From Leptofilum sp050292445 (GTDB lineage: Bacteria; Chloroflexota; Anaerolineae; Promineifilales; Promineifilaceae): a stretch of DNA of 35,443 nt. Where the stretch lies: the NCBI GenBank assembly GCA_050292445.1, contig JBNKLQ010000025.1:1-35443 (forward strand). The letters are read 5' to 3'. Made by a program: the position numbers and the translations under genes. Positions 7,514 to 16,067 of this stretch are shown in pieces (position 1 is the first letter of the stretch; each line of letters opens with the position of its first letter). Under the pieces are notes generated by a model, which had not been told where the DNA came from, made no database searches, and saw nothing but the letters and a program-made list of their open reading frames with translations.

Positions 7514-8362
7514 ATGTTTGAGTGGGGTGCAAAAACGTACGTGATGGGTATTTTGAACATCACCCCGGACAGTTTTTCGGGAGATGGGCTGCTGGTGCGT
7601 GAAGATGTGATTCATACGGCCGTTGCCCAGGCCCAACAATTTGCTGCCAACGGAGCCGACATCATTGACATCGGCGGCGAAAGTACACGACCCGGCAGCA
7701 CGCCCGTCACCGATGCCGAGGAGCTGGCCCGAGTGATTCCGGTGATTGAGGCAGTGAGAACGGCCGTTTCCCTGCCTATCTCCATCGACACTTACCGAGC
7801 CAGTGTAGCCGAAGCGGCTTTGGCCGCTGGAGCCAGTTGGGTGAATGATGTCTGGGGGTTGCGTATGGACCCACGCCTGGCACTGGTCGTGGCCCAGGCC
7901 AATTGCCCCGTCATCCTGATGCACAATCGCAGCAAACCTAAAGATGTTTCCCAGGAAGAACGGCTTGGTGGCCGCTACGTTGGCGTAGCTTACGATGATT
8001 TGATTAGCGACATCAAGCAAGAGCTAGGCGAGAGTGTGGAATTGGCGCTGCAAGCAGGCGTCAAAGAAGCCAACATCATGCTTGATCCAGGCGTTGGTTT
8101 TGGCAAAACCGTGGCTCAAAATTTGCAAATTGTGAATCAACTTAATCAGTTCAAAACGATGGGATTTCCCATCTTGTTAGGCACCTCGCGCAAATCGTTT
8201 ATTGGCTACACGCTCGATTTGCCGCCGGAGGAACGGCTGGAAGGCACCGCCGCCACTGTAGCCATCGGCATTGCTCGTGGGGCGGATATGGTGCGGGTGC
8301 ATGATGTAAAACAAATTGTACGGCTGGCAAAAATGACAGACGCGATTGTTCGATCAACTTAG
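7514..8362 (+). CDS. folP: Dihydropteroate synthase
   Basis: A 282-residue TIM-barrel enzyme condensing hydroxymethyl-dihydropterin pyrophosphate with p-aminobenzoate, the target of sulfonamides. Family signatures are present: VMGILNITPDSFSGDG (10-25), DIIDIGGESTRPGS (49-62), ISIDTYRASVAEAAL, WVNDVWG, MHNRSKP, DPGVGFGKT, LLGTSRKSFIG, and a C-terminal RVHDV. A GGGGT Shine-Dalgarno precedes the ATG. The position behind folK and tetR indicates a folate operon. No folB or folE is in view. Confidence 0.96.
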   Translation: MFEWGAKTYVMGILNITPDSFSGDGLLVREDVIHTAVAQAQQFAANGADIIDIGGESTRPGSTPVTDAEELARVIPVIEAVRTAVSLPISIDTYRASVAEAALAAGASWVNDVWGLRMDPRLALVVAQANCPVILMHNRSKPKDVSQEERLGGRYVGVAYDDLISDIKQELGESVELALQAGVKEANIMLDPGVGFGKTVAQNLQIVNQLNQFKTMGFPILLGTSRKSFIGYTLDLPPEERLEGTAATVAIGIARGADMVRVHDVKQIVRLAKMTDAIVRST

Positions 8363-8382
8363 TCGGTTTTGAGAGTAGTGAA

Positions 8383-8421
8383 AAGTGATAAAAAGAAAAG
8401 CACACTTTTAACTTATCACTT
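8383..8421. repeat. Intergenic hairpin (AAGTGATAA/TTATCACTT)
   Basis: A 9-bp perfect inverted repeat, AAGTGATAA (8383-8391) and TTATCACTT (8413-8421), sits between folP and the first acyl-CoA dehydrogenase. An inner partial repeat of AAAAG/CTTTT lies inside it. It is a member of the word-repeat hairpin family and may act as a weak terminator. Confidence 0.5.
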
Positions 8422-8451
8422 CCAAAACTGGCCCAAAAGGGAGCATAAAAC

Positions 8452-9543
8452 ATGTTAGATTTTCGCTTAGATGAAGAACAGAAGATGCTAACCGATGCCA
8501 TTGGGCGGTACGCCAACGAGCGGATGCGCAAGGTGTTTCGGGATGCAGAAGAGGACGGCCGTATTCCCCCCGAAGTCGTCCAGGCAGGCTGGGAATTGGG
8601 CATTTTGCCTACCGGATTGCCCGAAGCGTATGGTGGCTTTGGTGAATACACCGCGCTAACTGGCGTGCTGGCCAGCGAAGCGTTGGCCTGGGGCGATCTG
8701 GCCATCGCCCTGAACGTGATGGTGCCGAATCTGGTGGCCATCCCGGTGATGCTGGCCGGGACCGAGGCGCAAAAAGAGGCGTACCTGCCCCAGTTCTGCG
8801 ACGAAGCGATGCCAGCCATGACGGCTGCGCTCACCGAACCAGTCGTCAAGTTTGACCCATACCGGCTAAAGACAACGGCCGTTCGGAATGGCGACGAATA
8901 CGTGTTGAATGGTACAAAAACGGCCGTGCCCCTGGCCGAAACGGCCGAACTCATCCTGGTGTACGCCAATGAGGACGGCCAAACCCAGGCATTTTTAATC
9001 CCCACAGATTCCGCAGGTCTGACGATTGACAAGAAAGCCAAGCTCATGGGCATCAAAGGCTTACCCACCGGCATGATCACCCTGGCCGACTGCCGCATTC
9101 CCGCCGAAAACAGGCTGGGTGGGGAGGACGGCATCGACTTTGGCCTGATTTTGAACCACAGTCGGGTGGCGCTGGGCGCAGCGGCCGTGGGCGTGGCCCG
9201 CGCCGGGTATGAATATGCGCTTGATTACGCCAAGCAGCGCGTCCAGTTTGGCGAACCGATTGCCCACAAGCAATCCATCGCCTTCATGCTAGCCGACATG
9301 GCCACGGACATTGACGAAGCCCGCTTGCTTGTCTGGGAAGCTGCCTGGCAGATGGACCAGGGCAACGACATCACCCGCGACGCGGCGTTGATGAAGCAGC
9401 GTGTGGATGATATTGTGGTGCAGGTGGCCGACCGGGCGCTGCAAGTGCTGGGTGGCTACGGCTACATTCGCGAATATCCGGTGGAGCTGTGGTTGCGTAA
9501 CGCGCGTGGTTTTGCCTCATTTGATGGACTGGCTATTGTGTAA
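8452..9543 (+). CDS. Acyl-CoA dehydrogenase family protein lacking the usual catalytic Glu
   Basis: A 363-residue protein with the acyl-CoA dehydrogenase fold. It has an N-terminal helical domain (1-115), the middle beta domain with TAALTEP (about 125-131), and a C-terminal helical domain with SRVALGAAAVGVARAGYEYALDYAKQRVQFGEPIAHKQSIAFMLADM and QVLGGYGYIREYPVELWLRNAR. Where most family members continue with YEGT carrying the catalytic base, this protein ends FASFDGLAIV, so the canonical Glu is absent. It may use another base, or be the non-catalytic partner of the second acyl-CoA dehydrogenase 160 bases downstream. Three iterated palindromes lie within it, two about 45 bases apart. A good AAAAGGGAGC ribosome-binding site precedes the ATG. 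Confidence 0.88.
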   Translation: MLDFRLDEEQKMLTDAIGRYANERMRKVFRDAEEDGRIPPEVVQAGWELGILPTGLPEAYGGFGEYTALTGVLASEALAWGDLAIALNVMVPNLVAIPVMLAGTEAQKEAYLPQFCDEAMPAMTAALTEPVVKFDPYRLKTTAVRNGDEYVLNGTKTAVPLAETAELILVYANEDGQTQAFLIPTDSAGLTIDKKAKLMGIKGLPTGMITLADCRIPAENRLGGEDGIDFGLILNHSRVALGAAAVGVARAGYEYALDYAKQRVQFGEPIAHKQSIAFMLADMATDIDEARLLVWEAAWQMDQGNDITRDAALMKQRVDDIVVQVADRALQVLGGYGYIREYPVELWLRNARGFASFDGLAIV

Positions 9544-9706
9544 TTGAGTAACTGAGCAATTGTGTAATTTAAGAAGCCTTTATCAGCAGATTAAGCAGAT
9601 TTACCAGATTTTTATCTTTTCAATCTGCGAAATCTTTGATTATTTCTTCAGAATTACCTAATTACCAAATTACTTAATTACTTCGTAAAAAACGGAGTAG
9701 ACAAAA
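9544..9706. repeat. Low-complexity word-repeat hairpin region
   Basis: A 160-bp gap between the two acyl-CoA dehydrogenase genes. The outer parts repeat the words AATTGAGTAACTGAGCAATT (left) and TTACCTAATTACCAAATTAC (right), which are roughly complementary. The inner part carries CAGCAGATTAAGCAGATT on the left and AATCTGCGAAATC on the right. The whole folds as a nested imperfect hairpin. No open reading frame is evident. Confidence 0.6.
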
Positions 9707-10987
9707 ATGATTAGTTTCGAAATTCCTGAATCAATTGTAAACCAAAGCCAGATGACCAAGATGGTGGCTGAGCAAGCAATGCGGCCGTATTCGCGCGATC
9801 TGGATGAGCATGAGCACCAACGGCCAGAAGCATTTGTGAATATGACCTGGCCCTTTACCCAGCAGATGATGAAATCTGCACTCAAAAGTGTAGAAAAGCG
9901 GCTTAACGGCAATGGCAACGGCACCAATGGCCAAAACGGCCATTCTGCCCCCAAAGGCCCAGACTTTTCCATTTTGGGCTTCATCATGATGGTAGAGCAG
10001 ATGAGCTGGGGCGACGCCGGGCAATATCTCTGCCTGCCACATCCGATGCTGGGCGGTTCGGCCGTACAAGCGGCGGGCACGCCAGAGCAGCAGCTGCGCT
10101 TCTTGAAGAAGTTCACCGAAGGCGATCCCAAATGGGGCGCAATGGCCATCACCGAGCCAGGTGCCGGTTCCGACAACAGTTCGATGCGAACAACGGCCGT
10201 TCTCGACCCCGACACGAACGAATGGATTCTCAACGGCGAGAAAATCTTCATCACCAACGGCAAGCTGGCCTTAGAAGATTCCGACGGGCTGTGTGTTGTT
10301 TGGGCCACGATTGATCCCGACGCAGGTCGGGCGGGGATTAAATCGTTTGTGGTTGAGGGGTATACACCAGGCGTTTCCATTGCCAAGCAGGAACACAAGC
10401 TAGGCATCCGTGCTAGCGATACCGTCGCTTTGCATTTCGATAACGTGCGGCTGCCCTTTGACAACATGCTGGGTTCACTAGACCCTAAAAAACCTGCGGC
10501 CAACAAGGGGTTCAAGGGGGCGATGAAAACATTCGATGCCTCGCGCCCGGCCGTGGCCGCCAGCGCCATGGGCATTGCCCGTGCTGCGCTGGAATTTACC
10601 CGCGACAAGCTGGCTGAAGAAGGGATTGTGCTGGATTACACCAAACCTCGGCATGAGTTAACGGCCGTTGAGCGCGATCTCATGGAAATGGAAGTGCGAC
10701 ACAAGGGTGCCTGGCTGCTCACCCTGCGCGCTGTGGGCATGATGGCTCACGGCGAAAGTAACCGGCTGGCCGCCAGCATGTGCAAATTCCGTGCTGGAGA
10801 AGCGGTGACCTGGATTACTCAGAAGGGAGTAGAATTGCTTGGCCCGATGGGCTACTCACGCGAATGGCTGGCGGAAAAATGGATGCGTGATGCCAAAATT
10901 AACGACATTTACGAAGGCACCAAGCAGATTAACCAGCTGATTATTGCCCGGAGCATTTTGGGCTATTCGCGGCGGGAATTGAAGTAA
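9707..10987 (+). CDS. Acyl-CoA dehydrogenase
   Basis: A 426-residue flavoenzyme catalysing the first step of beta-oxidation. It has WGAMAITEPGAGSDNSSMRTTA (middle domain, FAD and substrate contacts), NGEKIFITNG, KLGIRASDT and a C-terminal LLGPMGYSREWLAEKWMRDAKINDIYEGTKQI. The Glu of YEGT, the usual catalytic base, is present. An unusual Asn/Gly-rich insertion (NGNGNGTNGQNGHSAPK, about residues 66-82) in the N-terminal helical domain looks like a flexible linker. It pairs with the Glu-lacking homologue upstream, suggesting a heteromeric enzyme. The chain-length preference is not readable. Confidence 0.92.
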   Translation: MISFEIPESIVNQSQMTKMVAEQAMRPYSRDLDEHEHQRPEAFVNMTWPFTQQMMKSALKSVEKRLNGNGNGTNGQNGHSAPKGPDFSILGFIMMVEQMSWGDAGQYLCLPHPMLGGSAVQAAGTPEQQLRFLKKFTEGDPKWGAMAITEPGAGSDNSSMRTTAVLDPDTNEWILNGEKIFITNGKLALEDSDGLCVVWATIDPDAGRAGIKSFVVEGYTPGVSIAKQEHKLGIRASDTVALHFDNVRLPFDNMLGSLDPKKPAANKGFKGAMKTFDASRPAVAASAMGIARAALEFTRDKLAEEGIVLDYTKPRHELTAVERDLMEMEVRHKGAWLLTLRAVGMMAHGESNRLAASMCKFRAGEAVTWITQKGVELLGPMGYSREWLAEKWMRDAKINDIYEGTKQINQLIIARSILGYSRRELK

Positions 10988-11074
10988 TCAGTGTTCAGTA
11001 ATCGGTAATCAGTTTTCAGTTGAAGTGGTAAACTTGCGTTAAACTGATTACTGACCACTGACTCACTGAACACC
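10987..11074. repeat. Word-repeat hairpin (CAGTAATCAGT type)
   Basis: The left arm, rich in GTGTTCAGTAATCGGTAATC, pairs imperfectly with a right arm ending ACTCACTGAACACC. End words GTGTTCAGT/ACTGAACAC and centre words GTAATCAGTTT/AAACTGATTAC match exactly. It begins at the stop codon of the preceding acyl-CoA dehydrogenase. Confidence 0.6.
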
Positions 11075-11079
11075 GACGC

Positions 11080-11197
11080 TGTCATTCTGAGTGAAACGAA
11101 GAATCCCTCTTAACCTCACCACCCTAAGCCTTTGTCGCAGGGCGAGGGATGCACAAGTGTTGGTCTGTGGGGATGCTTCACTCCGTTCAGTATGACA
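11080..11197. repeat. MITE-like 118-bp inverted-repeat element
   Basis: The element begins TGTCATTCTGAGTGAAACG and ends in CTCCGTTCAGTATGACA. The two 28-base ends (11080-11107 and 11170-11197) match as inverted repeats at 21 of 28 positions. It has no coding capacity. The end motif resembles the dispersed TGTCATTCTGAG-type repeats known from several bacterial phyla. It sits right in front of the FadN-type gene, so it may affect that gene's expression. Confidence 0.65.
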
Positions 11198-11223
11198 AGC
11201 ACAAATTTAGGAGAAGTTGACAC

Positions 11224-13608
11224 ATGACATTTTCAATAAGAAAAGCGGCCGTTATTGGGGCCGGTACGATGGGCGGGGGGATTGCTGCCCATCTGGCCAA
11301 CATCGGCATTCCGGTGGTGCTGTTAGATATGGTTCCGCCCAACCTGAGCGACGCCGAGAAGAACGATCCCAAGGCGCGCAACCGCATTGTGCAAACCCTG
11401 TACGATCGTATGGCCAAGGCGCGTCCGGCTAATCTGGCCCGCAAAGATCGGGGCGATCTTATCACCCTGGGTAATTTGGAAGATGATTTTGATTTGATCG
11501 CTGACTGTGACTGGATTGTGGAAGTCATCATCGAGCAATTGGCACCCAAGCAGGCGTTGATGGAACGCATCGAGGCGGTGCGCAAGCCGGGCAGCATCAT
11601 CAGCAGCAACACGTCTGGCATTCCGATTAATGAGATTGCCAACGGCCGTTCCGACGAATTCAAGCGCCATTTCCTGGGCACCCACTTCTTCAACCCACCG
11701 CGCTACCTCAAGCTGTTGGAAATTATTCCCACGCCAGACACGGCCTCCGAAGTGGTGGATTTTATGGTGAAGTTTGGCAGCGATACGCTGGGTAAAGGCG
11801 TGGTGGTTTGTAAAGACACGCCTAACTTCATCGCCAATCGTTTTATTGCCATCGTTGGCTCTTATTTGGCGGAATACGCTCTGGAAAATGGATACACCAT
11901 TGCCGAAGTAGACACCATTACTGGGCCACTAGTGGGTCATCCCAAGACGGCCACGTTCCGCCTGACTGATCTGGTGGGGCTGGACGTGATGATGCACGTC
12001 AACAACAATCTCTACCCGGCCATCGCCCATGATCCCTACCGCGAAATTTTGAAAGGTCCCAAGAGCACGGCGCTGAACGAAAAGTTAGCGGCCAACAAAT
12101 GGCTGGGCAACAAGAGCGGCCAGGGCTTTTACAAGCAGGTGCGCGTGGATGGCAAGCGAGAATTCCACACGATTGACCCCGAGACGCTGGAATATTTCAA
12201 TCCGCCTAAGGCTCGATTTGATTCTGTGGGCGCGGTGCGCAAAATTGAAGATTTGGGCGAGCGGCTGCGCAAGCTGCTGGAATTTGATGATCGCGCGGCC
12301 AATTTTGTGCGCGACACCACTTACTACATGCTGGCCTACGCCGCTTACGTTACACCAGAGATTGCCCACTCCATTGTGGATGTGGACAACGCTAACCGCT
12401 GGGGTTTTGCTCACGAAGCGGGCCCGTTTGAGATTTGGGACATGCTGGGCGTGGCCGAAACCATCGAGAAAATGGAAGCGGCGGGTCTGGAAGTGGCCGA
12501 TTGGGTGAAAGAGATGGTAGCGGCTGGTCATCGTAGTTTTTATGAAGACGGCCGTTACTACGACTTCAAAACCAAGCAGTTCAGTCCCACACCCATTGAC
12601 GAGAAGAACATTTCTGTTGCCGGATTGCACGAGGCGGGCAAGGAGCTTGCGCGCAACGACAGTGCCAGCCTGCTAGACATGGGCGACGGCGTGCTGCTGT
12701 TTGAGTTCCACGCCAAGATGAACGCCATCGACGATCAGATCATTGCCCTGGGCCACGAAGCGTTGGCCCGACTGGACAGCGACTTTGACGCGCTGGTGAT
12801 TGGCAACGACGCGGATAACTTCTGCGTAGGCGCCAATCTATTTGCTGTGGGTGTGGCTGCTGCCAGTGGCATGTGGGATGATCTGGACAAAATGATTCGC
12901 GGCTTGCAATCGCTGACGTTTGGCTTGCAACATGCGCCGAAACCGGTGGTTACGGCCGTTCAAGGCATGGCCCTTGGTGGTGGTGTGGAGATGGCTGTAG
13001 CTGGCTGGGAAACTGTTGCCGCGCATGAAAGCTACATGGGCCTCGTTGAAGTTGGCGTTGGCTTGATTCCGGCCGGTGGTGGCTGCAAAGAACTTTTACG
13101 CCGTAGGATCAACCCCGTGATGAAAACTGCCAACGCCGATGTGCTGCCTGTGTTACAAGATGTGTTTACCCAGGTTGCCACCGCCAAAGTGGGCGAATCT
13201 GCCTGGCAAAACAAGGAAATGGGCTACCTGCGCGAAGATGACATGATCGTGATGAATGCTGACCACCGGTTGGCGCAGGCCAAAGCGCGGGCTTTGCAGC
13301 TGGTAGCCATTGGTGCCCGTCCGCCGGAAGTGGAGAAAATTTACGCGGCCGGGCGTGATGCGCTCTTCGCGCTGAAACTGGGCATCAAGAGCTTCGTCTG
13401 GGGCAACTACGCCAGCGAGCACGACGCGCTGATCAGCAGCAAGTTGGCTAACGTGCTCACCGGCGGCGACCTCAGCACCGGCACCTGGGTGGATCCATGG
13501 TACATCCTGGATTTGGAGCGGGAAGCGTTCCTTTCCTTGCTGGGTGAAGAGAAAACCCGCGAGCGGATGACGCACATGCTGACGACAGGCAAACCGTTGC
13601 GGAATTAA
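11224..13608 (+). CDS. fadN: 3-hydroxyacyl-CoA dehydrogenase/enoyl-CoA hydratase fusion (FadN type)
   Basis: A 794-residue bifunctional beta-oxidation enzyme. The dehydrogenase comes first: NAD-binding motif IGAGTMGGGIAAH (11-23) and catalytic HFFNPPR with His154 and nearby Glu166. Two C-terminal dehydrogenase helical domains extend to about 420. The crotonase domain follows (about 480-680), with VQGMALGGGVEMA (Glu589) and MGLVEVGVGLIPAGGG (Glu609) giving both catalytic glutamates. This dehydrogenase-then-hydratase order is that of Bacillus FadN and the reverse of E. coli FadB. The thiolase gene follows directly, as in Bacillus fadNAE. A TAGGAGAAG ribosome-binding site precedes the ATG. A 118-bp inverted-repeat element lies just upstream. 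Confidence 0.93.
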   Translation: MTFSIRKAAVIGAGTMGGGIAAHLANIGIPVVLLDMVPPNLSDAEKNDPKARNRIVQTLYDRMAKARPANLARKDRGDLITLGNLEDDFDLIADCDWIVEVIIEQLAPKQALMERIEAVRKPGSIISSNTSGIPINEIANGRSDEFKRHFLGTHFFNPPRYLKLLEIIPTPDTASEVVDFMVKFGSDTLGKGVVVCKDTPNFIANRFIAIVGSYLAEYALENGYTIAEVDTITGPLVGHPKTATFRLTDLVGLDVMMHVNNNLYPAIAHDPYREILKGPKSTALNEKLAANKWLGNKSGQGFYKQVRVDGKREFHTIDPETLEYFNPPKARFDSVGAVRKIEDLGERLRKLLEFDDRAANFVRDTTYYMLAYAAYVTPEIAHSIVDVDNANRWGFAHEAGPFEIWDMLGVAETIEKMEAAGLEVADWVKEMVAAGHRSFYEDGRYYDFKTKQFSPTPIDEKNISVAGLHEAGKELARNDSASLLDMGDGVLLFEFHAKMNAIDDQIIALGHEALARLDSDFDALVIGNDADNFCVGANLFAVGVAAASGMWDDLDKMIRGLQSLTFGLQHAPKPVVTAVQGMALGGGVEMAVAGWETVAAHESYMGLVEVGVGLIPAGGGCKELLRRRINPVMKTANADVLPVLQDVFTQVATAKVGESAWQNKEMGYLREDDMIVMNADHRLAQAKARALQLVAIGARPPEVEKIYAAGRDALFALKLGIKSFVWGNYASEHDALISSKLANVLTGGDLSTGTWVDPWYILDLEREAFLSLLGEEKTRERMTHMLTTGKPLRN

Positions 13609-13668
13609 GTAATTGAGTAATTTGGTAACTGGGTAATTACTCAGTTACTTAATTACATAGTTACTCCT
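13608..13668. repeat. Word-repeat hairpin (GTAATTGAGTAATT type)
   Basis: At the fadN stop, repeats of GTAATT and GTAACT words fold back on themselves. The centre (13625-13648) is a near-perfect 24-bp palindrome with outer arms GTAACTG/CAGTTAC. It closely resembles the words flanking the gap at 9544-9706, indicating a repeat family rather than a coincidence. Confidence 0.65.
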
Positions 13669-13684
13669 AAAAAGGAGACAAATT

Positions 13685-14866
<1,182 letters not shown>

Positions 14867-14874
14867 CTTTAGCC

Positions 14875-14910
14875 TGAGTGACAGGCACCATTTGAGGTGC
14901 CTGTCACTCA
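14875..14910. terminator. Perfect 15-bp hairpin after fadA
   Basis: TGAGTGACAGGCACC (14875-14889), loop ATTTGA, and GGTGCCTGTCACTCA (14896-14910) form a perfect 15-bp stem. It stands 8 bases past the fadA stop. It lacks a T-tract on the + strand and ends 9 bases before the ATG of the WD40 lipoprotein, so it could also occlude that gene's ribosome-binding region. Confidence 0.7.
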
Positions 14911-14919
14911 AAACACCGA

Positions 14920-16065
14920 ATGAAAATAGAATTGATTTTCCCCCTTTTGCTTTCTGTTGCCTTATTAGCTGGTTGTAATCAAACAGGGGCAAAAACGGTT
15001 GAGGAAACGGCCGTTTCTACCATCGAACCTGCGGTTACCCCGACACTTACCAATACACCAGAATCAACAGCAACAGCTACACCCACTTACACACCCACTG
15101 TTACAGAAACGGCCGTGCCAACCCCCACCATTACCCCGTCACCTACGCCTTCTTTGCAAAATCTTTCGGCCAGCGATAGTGTGCTCATAACAGTTCCCAG
15201 AACCGATTTTGTTCTTTCTGGTCAATCTGATCCCAATGTTTATGATATTGCGGTTAGCCCTATAGATAAACTTCTGGCTGTGGCTAGCAATCAAGGGTTG
15301 CTTATTTTCGATCTTGTGACGTTGGATTTGATTGTTGCAGCCGAGGAAGATGGAAGCGTCGAGAAGAGTGTGGCCTGGTCACCAGATGGCACCCGTCTGG
15401 TCGTTGGCTCCGGTCCTCGGGTCTGGATATGGAACTATGAAACCAGGACAACCGAATATGAGTTTTCTGGGCATGAGGTTGAAATGTATCATGTTACCTG
15501 GTCTCCTAATTTGCCGCTTGTGGTTTCGGTGGCTAACAACGGCACATTTGGGGCTTGGGATGTGGAGGTAGGTGAACCAATTGCGCCAGTGCAGGCATTT
15601 GGAATGAGGACGATTCAATTTTCCTCCAAAGGAACGGCGATGCTCTTTAACCAGGGCTATCAACTTTTTGTGACTGATTTTCTAAATACGAAAGCGATAG
15701 AATTTTCCGAAGAGCACACTGATTTGGTAACCTCGGTTAGCTGGAATCCCGAAGGAACCCGCTTTGTTTCAGGCAGTTATGATGGTTCACTTCGCCTATG
15801 GGACCTGGAGCAGGAAGATTCCATTATGGTATTGGAAAAACATACGGATGATGTTCTTGATGTAGCTTGGTCACCAGATGGTACCTATATTGCCTCAGGG
15901 AGTGCAGATTTAACAACCTTGATTTGGAATGCCGAAACCGGGGAGCCTGTTTACCGACTGCGCGGTCATTCTGAAAGTATCCGGTCCTTAGGCTGGTTTC
16001 CTGACGGGTCACATCTGGTTACAGCCAGTGAGGACGGTACAATTCGTATCTGGGAAATTCCATAG
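14920..16065 (+). CDS. WD40-repeat lipoprotein
   Basis: A 381-residue exported protein. A lipoprotein signal peptide ends in the lipobox LLAGC with Cys19 as the lipidation site. A Thr/Pro/Ala-rich linker (about 25-87) acts as a cell-surface spacer. The rest is a beta-propeller of about six to seven WD40 repeats, seen in recurring AWSPDGT, SGSxDGSLRLWDL and IRIWEI units. WD40 propellers are scaffolds, so a specific role cannot be inferred. No Shine-Dalgarno is visible before the ATG and a stable hairpin ends 9 bases upstream. The stop lies only 2 bases from the end of the convergent ABC-F gene, with no terminator between. Two iterated palindromes encode ETAV within the linker. Confidence 0.88.
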   Translation: MKIELIFPLLLSVALLAGCNQTGAKTVEETAVSTIEPAVTPTLTNTPESTATATPTYTPTVTETAVPTPTITPSPTPSLQNLSASDSVLITVPRTDFVLSGQSDPNVYDIAVSPIDKLLAVASNQGLLIFDLVTLDLIVAAEEDGSVEKSVAWSPDGTRLVVGSGPRVWIWNYETRTTEYEFSGHEVEMYHVTWSPNLPLVVSVANNGTFGAWDVEVGEPIAPVQAFGMRTIQFSSKGTAMLFNQGYQLFVTDFLNTKAIEFSEEHTDLVTSVSWNPEGTRFVSGSYDGSLRLWDLEQEDSIMVLEKHTDDVLDVAWSPDGTYIASGSADLTTLIWNAETGEPVYRLRGHSESIRSLGWFPDGSHLVTASEDGTIRIWEIP

Positions 16066-16067
16066 CT

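Noticed and set aside
8199..9134. 311-codon open frame on the - strand opposite folP and the first acyl-CoA dehydrogenase
   Set aside because: Ser/Ala/Arg-rich, without family features, and antisense to well-supported genes; a composition shadow.
9670..10608. 312-codon open frame on the - strand opposite the second acyl-CoA dehydrogenase
   Set aside because: Low-complexity Ser/Pro translation opposite a clear enzyme gene; no ribosome-binding site or motif.
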